Shown: positions 1 to 10,528 of the stretch, piece after piece
Layout of the letters: each line of letters begins with the position of its first letter
Numbering within the stretch: the stretch's first letter is position 1
Assembly: GCA_021234155.1 (NCBI GenBank)
Contig: JAJEKV010000049.1
Location: 9,524,292 to 9,588,291 of the forward strand
Source: Isoetes taiwanensis
Lineage: Eukaryota; Streptophyta; Lycopodiopsida; Isoetales; Isoetaceae
Length of the DNA stretch: 64,000 nucleotides
Direction of reading: 5' to 3'
Position numbers and translations under genes: made by a program
The notes under the pieces: generated by a model
Told to the model about the DNA's origin: nothing
Seen by the model: the letters and a program-made list of their open reading frames with translations, nothing else
Database searches by the model: none

Positions 1-2
1 CA

Positions 3-563
3 CATTGGCTTGCGGCAAAACGAGTTCTTCGATATTTGAAAGGAACGCTTAATGATGGGCTAGAGTACAAATGGGACAAAGAGAATGGCATGATTCTAAA
101 GGCATATGCAGATGCTGACTGGGCAGGAGACACAGATTCTCGAAAATCCACTTCAGGTTATGTTACTACGTTAGGAGGAGCAGCTATATCCTGGAGAAGT
201 AAAAAACAATCTTCGGTTGCTATGTCTTCAGCAGAAGCTGAGTATGCAGCAGTATCCCTTGTAGCTAACGAAATTATATGGTTGAAAGGATTATTGACAG
301 AATTAGGGATAATACAAGATAATGCAGTACAGCTATACAGTGATAGCATGAGTTGCATAGCAATGACCAGAAATCCTGTAATGCACGAAAGAACAAAACA
401 CATTGAACTGCACATGCATTTTGTTAGAGACCTGGTTCAGAAAGGATTGATACAGGTAGCATATGTGTCAACTGATAATCAAATTGCAGATATGTTCACT
501 AAGGCTTTACGAGAAGACAAATGTAAAAGGCACAAACTTGAAGTTGGAATCAATGTGACATGA
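3..563 (+). CDS. Ty1/copia pol, RNase H C-terminal domain (partial)
   Basis: The frame is open from the first complete codon at position 3, so the gene starts before the window; no start codon belongs here. The sequence shows the usual copia RNase H landmarks in order: a stretch around WLAAKRVLRYLKGT, then YADADWAGD, RKSTSGY, AISWRSKKQ, SSAEAEY, the CD/SM acidic region, ERTKHIELH and the closing NQIADMFTKAL. The acidic residues of the RNase H active site (Asp in DADWAGD, Glu in SSAEAEY, Asp in YSDS) are present. In the family this domain removes the RNA strand of the RNA/DNA hybrid during reverse transcription. Family assignment is secure; lineage within copia was not determined. Confidence 0.93.
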   Translation, partial: HWLAAKRVLRYLKGTLNDGLEYKWDKENGMILKAYADADWAGDTDSRKSTSGYVTTLGGAAISWRSKKQSSVAMSSAEAEYAAVSLVANEIIWLKGLLTELGIIQDNAVQLYSDSMSCIAMTRNPVMHERTKHIELHMHFVRDLVQKGLIQVAYVSTDNQIADMFTKALREDKCKRHKLEVGINVT

Positions 564-571
564 AGGAGGAG

Positions 572-1148
572 TATTGGAATAATTCATGTCATTTGATTCA
601 TGTCTATTTTATGTGTATTCTATGGTTGCTCCATTTAAGTACACGTGGCAAACATGTGATAATCTCACCGACAAAACCAGGTTATAAAAACAGAAGAAAA
701 ACTAACAGGTAGATATCGAACGTGAGCGGGATCTGCACTGTTGGTCAGATCTTCATACAGGACTTCCGGATCTTGTTTACTGCAGGCTGCCGGATTTGAG
801 AGGTTGTTTACTGAAGGCTGCCGAATTCAGTGAAGACTGCCGGATTACAGAGGAAGGCTGCCGGATTTGACTGCCAGATTTGTCTGCAGGAGCAAATTCG
901 TCTACAGAGGTTTGGGTCTGAAGTTATTTGTTGCCTAGGCTTATTCTAGCTTGGATTGTTGCTTTGCAGTTTGCTTACACAGAATTGCTCTGGGTTTTCT
1001 ACCTGGAATTATTGCTCTTTATGTACATGCTCCGGGTTTTCTACCTGGAATAATTTTGATAGCAGTGAATCGCTCATACTTGTGATATGTTGAGTTGATT
1101 GGTGCAGCACAGTAACGGTTTTGTTGCAGTACAGTAATTAAATCAACA
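572..1148 (+). repeat. Ty1/copia 3' LTR
   Basis: The LTR begins directly after the purine tract, with the typical copia opening TTGGAATAAT a few bases in, and seems to end at a CA near 1148. A TATA box (TATAAAAA, about 683-690) lies about 110 bases in, where the U3/R boundary is expected. Between 765 and 890 the motif CTGCCGGATT recurs about six times with variation. The right border is a judgement from the CA end, without a partner LTR to compare. Confidence 0.75.
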
Positions 1149-1744
1149 GGTATGCAATGTGAAAAGCATGCAGTAATAATCCAAGTTTGTATCCTTTTAT
1201 TATAACAAAACTTTCCAAAGGCTTAATAACAATAAAAAAAAGACCTAGCTCCTTCATATTAGATAGTGTTGAATCAACTTAAGTTCATCTCTATTTGCTT
1301 TTTTATGTTTCATTCGATATTAAAAGTCCCGGCTTGTTTTTATTCATGATAAAGTCGAATTCAATTGAATATCATGGAATATGAGTGGGACTGCCTAATT
1401 CAAGATATCCATATAGTATATGGACCATGCATAACTCTTATGAGAAATACAAAGTGATTATCTATTTCTAAAGGTTTTTTTTAGGACAACTGAAGAATTG
1501 GAGTTGGTTTCAATTGCAGTAGTTAAAAGGAACAGAATATATGGTTGGTATACAAAACCACTGAGGATTATTGGAGTCATCTCTTCATTTCTAGAAGTTT
1601 GCAAACACCAGGAAGCAAGTCACCAAGAACAACAAACTGACAACATCTAGATATATTAGAGAAGCATTTCGTACCAGGCAGCACCGTGCAATTCTCAACT
1701 TTCCTCATAAACATATCATATTTCCTGTCTTGTTGCTCCTTTGT
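1149..1744. other. AT-rich intergenic DNA
   Basis: No reading frame, tRNA or recognisable repeat was found here. It separates the copia LTR from the LINE 3' end that follows. Confidence 0.6.
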
Positions 1745-2205
1745 TGCTCTAGAAAAGGAAGGAAGGAAGGAAGTTTATTTTAACGTCCACGGAGGCCAGA
1801 GGCCTATGAGACGGCACAGAACAGGCAAAAAAGCCAAAAACCCCAACACCAAAAACAAACCATGTAACTGTACAGTAGAACCCTACTACCGGGATGAAAA
1901 AACCCCCACTTGGGAGGAAAAACCCTAACAGTAGGCTCTCAAATACCATGCCCCAGAAGAGCAAGTCTGACGGCCGAAATCTGCAGGATGTAAGCTCCCA
2001 GTCGCGCTACCATAGGTGATGCGAGTAACTGATGTAGCGGTGTGTCAGAGCATCTAAGATCAGTGGGCACTGCTCGGACATGGGCATATGCTGGGCACCG
2101 CTGGAGAGCATGGTGCTCATCCTCTAAAGAATAGAGTTCTGAACACTTGAGAGGCCAATGTATCCCAGAAATGTTAGACTTCACTTCAATTACCAGCACT
2201 TGGAC
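1745..2205 (-). mobile_element. LINE 3' end, 5'-truncated (YADD-type family)
   Basis: Read on the minus strand, the piece opens with the very end of an ORF2 protein, including EDEHHALQRCPAYAHVR, a Cys/His tail resembling the end of the LINE at 34.2-39.7 kb. It continues into a 3' UTR with the shared pattern GGGTTTTTCC, a small G-run hairpin, then CCTCCGTGGACGTTAAAATAAA. It ends in a tetranucleotide repeat (CTTC)n at 1754-1775 in place of poly(A). It lacks all catalytic domains, as expected for 5' truncation at insertion. Confidence 0.7.
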
Positions 2206-3590
2206 TTTGAAAAATTATTCAATGTCCAGAATGAATTCAACCTGCTCTGTACAAAGCTTGGCAAAGAGTGTTAGACAAAGCTTGGCAAAGAGTATTAGAT
2301 AGATGTTCCTCTGCTCTGTACAAAAAGCAAACAAGAACAAAAATTATTATTGGTTCTCAACGATTAAAACCAACTAAATAAACAAAAGCAACAAAGCCAA
2401 GAGAGCCAACCTGATAATGTGACATCAATAATAATAGATGCATTTTCTGCTCCGTAACAGATTGTCATCTTAACATATTTGTCAACATATTTTGTATAAT
2501 AGCCTTGTGTATATGCAACAGGAAAAGCACTTTCAGGTAATTTGAACCAACTCCAATATATTTTGCAACTATGACATACAAAACCTATTTCTCAACAACT
2601 CGATTTTCGAATTATTGGGGTACATTCGATAGGTTTCTCATGGTGCGTGACACTGTTTCAATTTGCTTAAGTACCTGCGCATGTGTAGCCAGAAGGTTTA
2701 TGCATTAAAATAAGGTAAGATTTCACCTCAGGAATCTATAAATTGTCCCATTATTTTTGCTTGCCTTTCTGTGCAGAGTAGAGCATGATGACATTGACTG
2801 CTCAGTTCTTTTTAACATTCCCTGTTTCATATATGATTTCAGTCTCTGCAAAAAATTGGTATTGATTTTGTTGACAAATACTGACAAAGGGTTTTCTTCC
2901 TTTTCTAGTTCTTTTTTTTCTGCAGGATACCATTGAAAAGACATCATGGCATGGGAGAAAAGGGCTCCAATGTTGCCAAACACGATGAAGATTCTACACA
3001 GTAGAGTAAATATTAGAATGACTCTGAGAATCCAAGACTCCCCAAATAATGAAAACTTTATTTCCTTAAGTGTATCATAAGTTACAAAACTGAGTATTCC
3101 ATGTTATAGTAGAACCATGTCATGGGACTCATCAAATTCCATTCTATGTTTCTGTCAGGTCAAAAAGTGCAGGCAAATAATAATAAACCGCTCTTTCCTC
3201 TTTCTCACGTGGGTGATTTTTCCGGTATAATATCTACAATGTGATGTTTGCAGGAAAATTGCAAAGGCAGCTCCAAATTCTAAGTTTACATCACTATTGC
3301 CATTAGTGAAAATGATATTGCCAAAGAACCCGATAGAAGGAAATAGGTTCCAACCGCCCATTTTAGGAGGGTCGAGACCATCAAGTTGGCATTAATAGGG
3401 CGACCGCAAAAAAAAAACAGGATCATCGGCATAGAGATTAAGCACAAAGGAAGAGGAAAATGCACAGACGTAAAAAATACGCTTACTTGGATAAGTATTG
3501 ACATTGGCCAAGACTGCAATTAGAAAACAAATAACTAAGCAACTTATTGATATATGATTACCATGCAAATAACCTTGGAAGCAGAGAAAA
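2206..3590. other. AT-rich intergenic DNA and GH17 intron remnant
   Basis: No supported gene. A short direct duplication of about 25 bases (GCTTGGCAAAGAGT repeated) lies at 2257-2300. The part next to 3600 is probably the old intron that followed the X8 exon of the GH17 relic, because a GTATGT donor faces into it. Whether a terminal exon survives further left could not be decided. Confidence 0.5.
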
Positions 3591-3600
3591 GAACACATAC

Positions 3601-4015
3601 TGGGATCAATGGTGGTAAGAGTAGCAACTCCAGCAAAATCACAGGAGCCAGTTGCCTTCATGTTCTTTTGATAGTAGTTGTTGAATGCATAAGAAGCATG
3701 AGCGCCAATACTATCAGGAAAATAGCAACTCTTTCCAGGCTGAATAAGCGAGCAATCTGCGCCTCCTTGACCATATGCATAATCAAGAGCAGCCTGCAAG
3801 CTGTTGGAGCCAATCCCTTGCTTGGCAGTGCACCAAGTTCTCACAGTAGAAATGTTAACCCCTAGTAGCCCTGTTCCTGTGGTATCAAGAGTATAAATAG
3901 GTGTTTGGTCTGGATAATAAATACCATAGTTCTTCTCAGAAGTAGGCCCCTGCCTTCGATCTTCGTTGAAGATCTCGTATACATAAGTGTTAATAGCAAT
4001 TCCTATGCTTGGCCG
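3601..4015 (-). pseudogene. GH17 beta-1,3-glucanase with X8 (CBM43) domain, fragment
   Basis: Minus-strand exon encoding the last part of a GH17 glucan endo-1,3-beta-glucosidase followed by an X8 carbohydrate-binding domain. The GH17 end shows YVYEIFNED, GPTSEKNYGIYYPD and TPIYTLD. The X8 domain starts at TWCTAKQG and contains the usual cysteines (WC, ADCSL, KSCYFP, GSCDF) and HASYAFNNYYQ. In plants such proteins act in the cell wall on callose, often GPI-anchored. The catalytic glutamates, N-terminal exon(s) and signal peptide are absent: homology stops near 4015 and unrelated sequence follows. The exon still ends at a good splice donor (GTATGT at 3600-3595 on the minus strand), so this is a piece of a genomic gene copy and not a processed retrocopy. 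Probably non-functional. Confidence 0.8.
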
Positions 4016-4139
4016 ATGAAAGAACACTCCAGTTCATCTCCCAGAAACTGCAAGGCTGCAAGATCGGCCATGGCGGAATATAGGACTGCGAGTTTTTTCG
4101 TTCGAACCTTAAAATCTAAACCGTCCTCAATCTAGCCCT

Positions 4140-4345
4140 AGATCTAAGCCGTCCGGTCTAGGGCGCTGTTGAGGATTATTACAATTATGCAATTAATCGA
4201 TGAAGTTGTTAACATAATAAAGTATGATGAGATGTTGGATGATGTATCTGCTGAAGGCTTATCACCGGGATTAAAAAACCTCGCCCTTTCGGGTTTTAGG
4301 AAAAACCCTAATGATAAGCCCTCAGCAAGGGGCTTGGACAATCGT
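4140..4345 (-). mobile_element. LINE 3' UTR-like fragment
   Basis: On the minus strand this has the same pattern as the 3' UTR of the LINEs at 1.75-2.2 kb and 34.2 kb: an AGGGTTTTTCC-like start, complementary runs around CCCGAAAGGG, then TTTAATCCCGG. No ORF2 sequence and no clear repeat tail were recognised. Assignment rests on this pattern only. Confidence 0.4.
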
Positions 4346-4556
4346 CAGGCTATTACAATGGTTCTCAACAAACATGAATATCGACGAAACCAGAAAGCGC
4401 ATGTTAACTGAATCCCTGCACAACATAAACACTAAAACATATATATGATAAAAAACCTCCAAAATAAACAGGGTTGATCACCCGTGCCACGCGAAATAAT
4501 ACACATAACATAAATAGAGAGAGGGAGAGAATTAATTAAAAACGGGTTGGGGGATT

Positions 4557-5089
4557 GGGTTCAAGAGGAAGAGAAAGAAACCGACTGAGACGAAGAAGAA
4601 ATGCCGATTTGAGAAGCTGAAGAAGACTCCTGCTATAAAAAACTAAACCAGAGATCCAAAACTACATGCAAAACATGCATCCATGCTCCTCCTCCTGAGC
4701 ATCTCCATCCTACGGACCGATTCACATTCTCATGAAGACTCGCATCATGCATTCAACCTGCCGTTATGAAGAGAATTCTGCTTAACTTTGAAGAGTCGCG
4801 AAGGAGGAAATAGAATTGCCGCTATCCAGACAACCAGGCCAAGATGAAAAAAGGAGAATGAAAAAAACATCAAGAATTGTCTACCCATGGAGGAAGAAGC
4901 CCCCCTACATGGTTCAAGAGGAAGAGAAAGGAAACTGTTGAGATGAAGAAGAAATGCCAATTTTAGAAGCTGAAGAAAACTCCTGCTGTAAAAAACTAAA
5001 CCAGAGGTCCAAACTGCATGCAAAATATGCATGCATGCTCCTCCTCCTGATAATCTCGATCCTACGGACCGATTCCCATCTTCTGCCCA
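4557..5089. repeat. Direct repeat pair of about 180 bases
   Basis: A block at about 4557-4741 is repeated at about 4910-5089, starting with GGTTCAAGAGGAAGAGAAAG and ending with the CTACGGACCGATTC region. The copies differ by scattered substitutions and small indels. Function unknown; the ATG-like starts inside are not supported as genes. Confidence 0.7.
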
Positions 5090-5369
5090 TAAAACTTGGT
5101 CTCCATGGTAATGTCGACGTTTTAAGTCCATTGGCAAAGCCAATTCACAAGTTTCTCTGTGATAATAGTTTTCGCATGTCATCATTACCCTTGTCACATC
5201 ATCATAATCTTGCCATGTCACCTTGTTTCCGAAACAACCATTGCTAAACTTTGTAACTTGCCGCATTTCCTTACGCTAATGACATCTTGAAACATAGTAT
5301 GTAATTACACCGTAGTGACTCATATGGATGAGTGGAGCATGATGATATAGTCATGCTTGGAAAATCAGC

Positions 5370-6060
5370 TATAAAATCACCACTTCAATACTTCCTTAAA
5401 AACAACTATTTAAAAACTACACATGGTTATAAACCACACTTCAAAAAACCATACTTGCTTAAAAAACAACTAGTTATACATTAAAGCCACACCTCAAAAA
5501 ATAACTCCTCGACTTAAGAAATCACACCACTTCATAAAACCATACTTCCTTGAAAAACAACTACTTAGAAACTACACCTGGTTATAAACCACACCTTAAA
5601 AAGACCATACATTTCTAAGAAATAGCTACTTAAAAACTACATCGAGTTATAAACCATACCACTTCAGAAAACTATACTTCCTTAAAACATAGCCACTCAC
5701 ACCTCAAAAAAACCATATTTTCTTAAGAAAAGAACTAATTAAAAACTACATGCATTTAAAAACCACACCTCAAAAACACTTCAACTTAAAAAATTCCACC
5801 ACTTCAAAAAATCACACTTTCTTAAAAATAGCTACCTAAAAACTACACTTGTTTATCAACCACACCTCAAAAAGCCATACTTCCTTAAAAAACAACTACT
5901 TAAAAACTACACCTAGTTATAAACCACACCTCAAAAAACACCATCTTCTTAAAAATAACACATCTTCAAACAAAAAAATACACTTCCTTTAAAAACAACC
6001 ATATCTCAACAAAACACCACACCTCCGAAAAACAAAACTACATCATCTTCTTAATAAACC
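5370..6060 (+). repeat. G-poor degenerate minisatellite
   Basis: Degenerate units of roughly 70-80 bases built from phrases such as CTTAAAAACTACAC, GGTTATAAACCACACC and TCAAAAAACCATACTTCC. The plus strand is nearly devoid of G over about 700 bases, giving strong strand asymmetry. The array is shared with 41125-41710, so it predates the segmental duplication. Confidence 0.75.
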
Positions 6061-6539
6061 ACACCTCCACATAACCACATGTAGATTTTTCAAAACAACA
6101 ACACGTGGTCCTTCTTTTACTATTGGTTTTAAGTGTGAATCCAGAATTGTAGTGGTTGTGAAACAGAAATGGGATAACATTGTAACAATGCAACATGGAT
6201 TCAGAACGCTCCATGGGAAGGAAGGCTGCCCCTTGCATTTGTCCGTTGATCCTGTTTTATACCCACATTGGCTCCAGTGTTTGCAAAGCCAGCATCAACC
6301 ATCTGACCGATGGTCAGACCTGTCATCGCAGGTCCATTCTGACCATTGTGGTCGACCCTGGTTACAACGCAGTTTTGCTGCTTGTTATGGTTGATTTCAG
6401 CCTGAAATTGAATGAAGCCCTCAATGGAAATACTAGAAGGAGGAACAAATGAATCCCTCCCTTTTAATAATTCATTGACGTAAAGTTTATTCATCACAAA
6501 TATCTCTCCAGTGGTTCTCCTGATGGAATGTGCAGGAGG

Positions 6540-7570
6540 ACCGGTGCATATAGGTACTCTAAACCGAAGAATATCACCATCACTTGAAGAAGTACTTTGA
6601 TGATTGCCCTCTTACCAAACTTTGGGTTGTGGGTGCCCTCGAATAGGTTAAAACGACACACTACCAACAACAGTTTAATCCCATGCTCACAGGAGATCTA
6701 CAGTGCTACCTAGATGCTTATAAAGATTGATTTGTATTCTAAGAACGAACGAATGGACTCACTCTCAAATGCATAATTGACTTTCATACCTACTACAAAA
6801 CGTCTCTAAGTTCATCCTTCAATGATTCTAGGAAAGTATGTAGGCTATTGGTGTTGGAAGTAATGCTCTCCTTCGAAACAAAAAGTACTAGAATGTAATA
6901 TCTCTAACCTTGGCATCAACATGCTTCCCACCATTTAACACTATAAGTTGGACATTAATCTAGAGGAAGAAGAATGGATTGATGACCTCTCATAACAGGT
7001 AATTGCCTATGGCAGCATGCGTGGTTTATGAAATATTCCCGCTCCAGTTGCACCAAGTGGTTGTCAGCTATCAGGTGCATACAGGTACTCCAAACTGAAG
7101 AAGCTCACCATCATTTGAAGCAATACTTTGATGCTTGCCCTCTTACCAAACTTTGGGTTGTGGGCACCTTGGAACAGGTTAAAATAGCACACTACCAACA
7201 ACAATTTAATCCCATGCTCACACGGGACCTACAATGCTGCATGCATGCTTATAAGGATTAATTTGTATTTTAAGAATGAACGAATTGACTCACTCTCAAA
7301 TGCATAATTGACCTTCATAGGTATTACAAAACATCTCTAATTTCATCCTCCAATGGTCCTAGGGAAGTATCTAGGCTGTTAGTGTGGGAAGTAATGCTCT
7401 CCTTCGAAACAAAAAGTACTGGAATGTAATATCCCTAACCTTGGCATCAACATGCTTCCCACCATTTAACACTATAAGTTGGACATTAATCTAGAGGAAG
7501 AAGAATGGATTGATGACCTCTCATAACAGGTAGTTGCCTATGGCAGCATGCATGGTTTATGAAACATGCA
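6540..7570 (+). repeat. Tandem duplication of a unit of about 520 bases
   Basis: The unit at about 6540-7050 is repeated at about 7070-7570: both contain GGTACTC, CATCA, CTTACCAAACTTTGGGTTGTGGG, the GCTCTCCTTCGAAACAAAAAGTACT block and ATTAATCTAGAGGAAGAAGA. The second unit holds a frame around 7028-7261 that keeps its stop-free state but resembles no family I recognise; in the partner region it is not conserved as protein. Confidence 0.7.
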
Positions 7571-7606
7571 TGCACCAGTTGCACCACATGTGGTTGCCAA
7601 CTATGG

Positions 7607-8268
7607 GCTTAAGGTACACCGTTGCAATTTTACTTTCCACATTGACTCTTCTCTAGACTATGTAGTTACAAATGCTATCTTCTGGACTTCAAATTGAATG
7701 GAGTACTTAGAAGATGTCTAACTAAAACTTATTTCTAATTTGTTTCTCAAGCATGCTTGCCTGAATAAAAGGCCACATCTGAATGAATGAGCATATCATT
7801 AATATGGCTTTATTCCTCAATCCTAGCAAATAAACCCTCTCCAGGTTTAGGCATAACTTTAACCATATGTCTTCATTTTTAATGTTGTGAATCAGTCTTG
7901 CTTCAATATGTGTTGACAAGGTTATAAATCAAAACATATGCTTTAGACGGATTCCTTAAGTCAAGTATTGGCATTCACATAGACAATGTATTTGAAAAAT
8001 CAACAACACTACTTAAAACTCCAATGCATAATAGGGCAATAAATACCAAACAATTTTAATTCTTTCTCCTTTTGTGTAACCCATAGCTTTAGCTTTGGAT
8101 ATTATGGAGAATTACTTTATATGGTCATGTCCTTCTAATTTTCATGTACTGACAAGGTGATAAATCAAAATTATACTTAGAACGATTTCTCAAACCAATA
8201 ATTAGAATTCTTTCTGTACCACTAAACTTAACACATGGAGCACTATTAGATATCCATATTCAAAATCA
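7607..8268. other. AT-rich intergenic DNA
   Basis: Nothing recognisable on either strand: no gene, repeat tail or structural RNA was found. Confidence 0.6.
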
Positions 8269-8269
8269 G

Positions 8270-8572
8270 GTATACTTACCAGAGCTGCCCCGCATATCAT
8301 CAGATCCAAGCACGCTATGCTCTCTTAGGCAGGTCAGACCAATCGCTACACATGATACTGAGCACGACCTCGGTGCACTCACTAGGATCGTACATTCAGA
8401 AGGTAATGGAATTGGAGGCTTGCATATGCCCCTAGACAACCATTTGATGGGCAGGAAATACTCCATGACTTGTACAGCTTGTCGGCAGTCTTATTGCTGC
8501 TAGGGTTTTTCCCTCGAAAACCCTTTTTAGGGATGGGGGTTGGTTATTCAATTCAATTCTATAACTACTTTT
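8270..8572 (+). mobile_element. LINE 3' end, 5'-truncated, (ATTCA)n tail
   Basis: Matches the last part of ORF2 and the 3' UTR of the LINE at 34.2-39.7 kb: shared blocks include GCTACACATGATACTG, CATACATTC, TATGCCCC and CTCGAAAACCCTTT. It ends in a short pentamer tail (TTATTCAATTCAATTC, about 8547-8563). The same tail and flank occur at 25.8-25.96 kb, so this locus was copied as a block after insertion. Confidence 0.7.
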
Positions 8573-8762
8573 GTATTATGAGGAAAAAGGAACTTCATAT
8601 AATAACCACATATATTTACAAGCTTCTATAATTGTATTGGTATCATTGAAAAAAAAAAGCATACTAGTATAACTAAACCAAGCATAGTTTTATTGATGAT
8701 TATTCACTATAAAATATCATAATAACTATGCATTTAAAATCATCGAAGTTAGGATCTTTCGG
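8573..8762 (+). repeat. Duplicated block, partner about 25956-26157
   Basis: AT-rich sequence from the LINE tail to GTTAGGATCTTTCG, repeated with a few differences downstream of the peroxidase copy P1. The right edge at 8762 is where homology jumps to 11150 (relative to the partner locus), so 8763-11149 is present here and absent there. Confidence 0.7.
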
Positions 8763-10250
8763 TTCGGATGGGCATATAACCCCTTTATTCCAAGATCTGG
8801 ACTGTACATAGCAATCCTCGTTTGTGGGGTATGCATGTACAAGTTTTTGTGTACTGTATATTAAGATTTACAAAATACTATAAGGTTTGAGTGAATATAC
8901 TTAATGGTGTTGATTTTGTACATGTATTGTAAATATATTTTTGGAGCTCTCGCTGCCCTACGTAACCCCCCGTGTGAATATGCACCCAAACGAAAGGGGG
9001 TTTAAGGGGGATTTTAATAAAAATGTGTTAAGCAATGGTTTGTGTTAATAATATTAAATGGTAGTTGTGTGTTGATTGTTATATTAAAAAAAATTTTGGG
9101 CCCTTCGGGCCCTAACTAACGCAAACATAGGTAAATGTTATGGGCCTAAATATTAATTACTAACAAGCACAATAACAAACAAATTATTCCCATTGCAAAC
9201 AACTATGGGTACATTTTATAATTCTCAATTCCCTGCCAATTCAAAGAATTTGGAGCCTACCAAGCTGAGAAATGTGTACATCCCTATAAGAAGGGGGGCT
9301 TCCCACATCTTTGAAGCCGCATCTAACTTATAACCGTATGTATCCAGGCACCCGAATCATCCTGTATTGGAATAAACTGTCCACAAATGCCATGCTTAAA
9401 TTGTTCAAGACAAACAGATATTACAAGTGACAGATTGCACACAATCATCAAATGAGCAAATGTCACAGAAAATATTATGGCAACCATCACAAATGCGAGG
9501 AAAAACATGTCTGAAGAAAATTGAAAGGTCTTGAATGTAAAAACAACCAATCCTATGAACAGAATGATACAGATCCATTAATATATTGTTGCAAGTCTCT
9601 TCCACAATTTGGGAACATTAGAAAGAAATCTCACAAACACCAATCTTCTGCCACTATAGGCCATTGCAACTCCACAAGAAACCATTAATTTGGCAGTTAA
9701 GCCAAACAGTAAAAGAAAGGGTAATTGGAATATATTGGCCGCAATATTTTATGGAACTTTGACATAAAAGATCCTGAACAATGGAGTAAACCAAAACCCT
9801 TGTGATGTAGCAATAAGTTCTAACTTCCAAGCTTCCGATTGCTGAAACAATTACAGATTTGACAAACAATTACTGAATTGCAGCAGGTCTGTGATGCTGG
9901 GAATGAGGGCACAGAGCTTACAAAGGATAGCAGTCAACATTTTACAGCTGTTGTAGATACTTTGAAGAGTGGACTCGTGAAGGCATTTGCTTCATCCTTC
10001 ATCTAATCCCCTTCCATAAATTTCAGCATTGCAGAGTACAACCTTGAAATGCATATCGTTAAAATAGAGCAGAAATAGCTATCACTTGAACACTCAGACA
10101 ATGCCAACATCCCTTTTAATCCTACTAGTATGATTCTATACTCAATGGGCCTACCTGGGGCATGATATCAGGAAACTTAAGAAGGTTTTCCACCCTTTCT
10201 TTGAAGGCCTCTGAAATTTTCAAAAGCAGTAAAATGGCATTTAGGACAAG
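8763..10250. other. Intergenic DNA with a GC hairpin
   Basis: No supported gene. A perfect hairpin GGGCCC-TTC-GGGCCC lies at 9098-9112 in an otherwise AT-rich context. On the minus strand around 9400-9605 a Cys-rich stretch (CDGCHNIFCDIC) hints at a zinc-finger exon relic, but it is short, interrupted and not assigned to a family. Confidence 0.4.
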
Positions 10251-10321
10251 TAATGATGCAACCATCATGCCATAATGTAAGATCGGGTGGCGGCTTCTGC
10301 AACCCAGAGTCTATTACCGCC

Positions 10322-10528
10322 ATGGATCAACCTGTAAAGCTCGCCATGGTGATGAAAGTAATCGGAAGAACTGGGTCCCGAGGTCAGGTGACTCAAGTTC
10401 GTGTGAAGTTTCTGGATGACCAGAATCGTCTTATTATGAGAAACGTTAAGGGGCCGGTTCGGGAAGGGGACATCCTTACCCTTCTTGAATCGGAAAGAGA
10501 AGCAAGAAGGCTTCCATTGAAAGTATAA
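10322..10528 (+). CDS. RPS28: Cytosolic 40S ribosomal protein S28 (eS28)
   Basis: A 68-codon frame in one exon encodes nearly the complete eS28 protein, a small OB-fold protein of the 40S head near the mRNA exit. The core is plant-like throughout: [40 protein letters not shown] and LESEREARR. The start at 10322 gives an N-terminus of normal length ([10 protein letters not shown]) in a good CC-ATG-G context; upstream in-frame ATGs would add sequence foreign to the family. The C-terminus is unusual: LPLKV follows EARR, where plant eS28 normally ends LR. A perfect donor (CAG/GTAAGT, 10556-10564) 30 bases after the stop suggests a 3' UTR intron, which argues against a processed retrocopy, although plant S28 coding sequence is commonly intronless. 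The gene lies in a 2.4 kb stretch missing from the paralogous locus at 26.15 kb. Confidence 0.85.
   Translation: MDQPVKLAMVMKVIGRTGSRGQVTQVRVKFLDDQNRLIMRNVKGPVREGDILTLLESEREARRLPLKV

Larger units (their letters stand above)
1..1148 (+). mobile_element. Ty1/copia LTR retrotransposon, 3' part only
   Basis: Fossil of a Ty1/copia element running in from the left edge. Visible parts are the RNase H end of pol, a purine-rich tract just after it (about 562-571) and one 3' LTR. The 5' LTR, gag, protease, integrase and reverse transcriptase lie outside the window. The visible part of pol reads in one frame, so this piece looks fairly young, but with one LTR in view no LTR-based age can be given. Confidence 0.9.
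5096..7606 (+). repeat. Segmental duplication, copy 1 (partner 40856-43637)
   Basis: The block starts at CCATGGTAATGTCGACG and ends at CACATGTGGTTGCCAAC; the same order and orientation recur at 40.9-43.6 kb. Copy 1 has a stretch around 5975-6105 and about 300 bases around 6460-6760 not seen in copy 2, while copy 2 carries a MULE-like insertion. It contains the G-poor array and a tandem repeat listed separately. No convincing gene is present. Confidence 0.85.

Noticed and set aside
4745-5266. 173-codon minus-strand frame
   Set aside because: Crosses a direct repeat and the start of the segmental duplication; the protein is not preserved in copy 2.
5370-6060. CRISPR-like array
   Set aside because: Units are degenerate and contiguous without unique spacers, in a plant nuclear context; it is a minisatellite.
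9405-9605. Cys-rich minus-strand stretch that looks like a zinc finger
   Set aside because: Too short and interrupted; cysteine spacing fits no family well enough to list as a gene.
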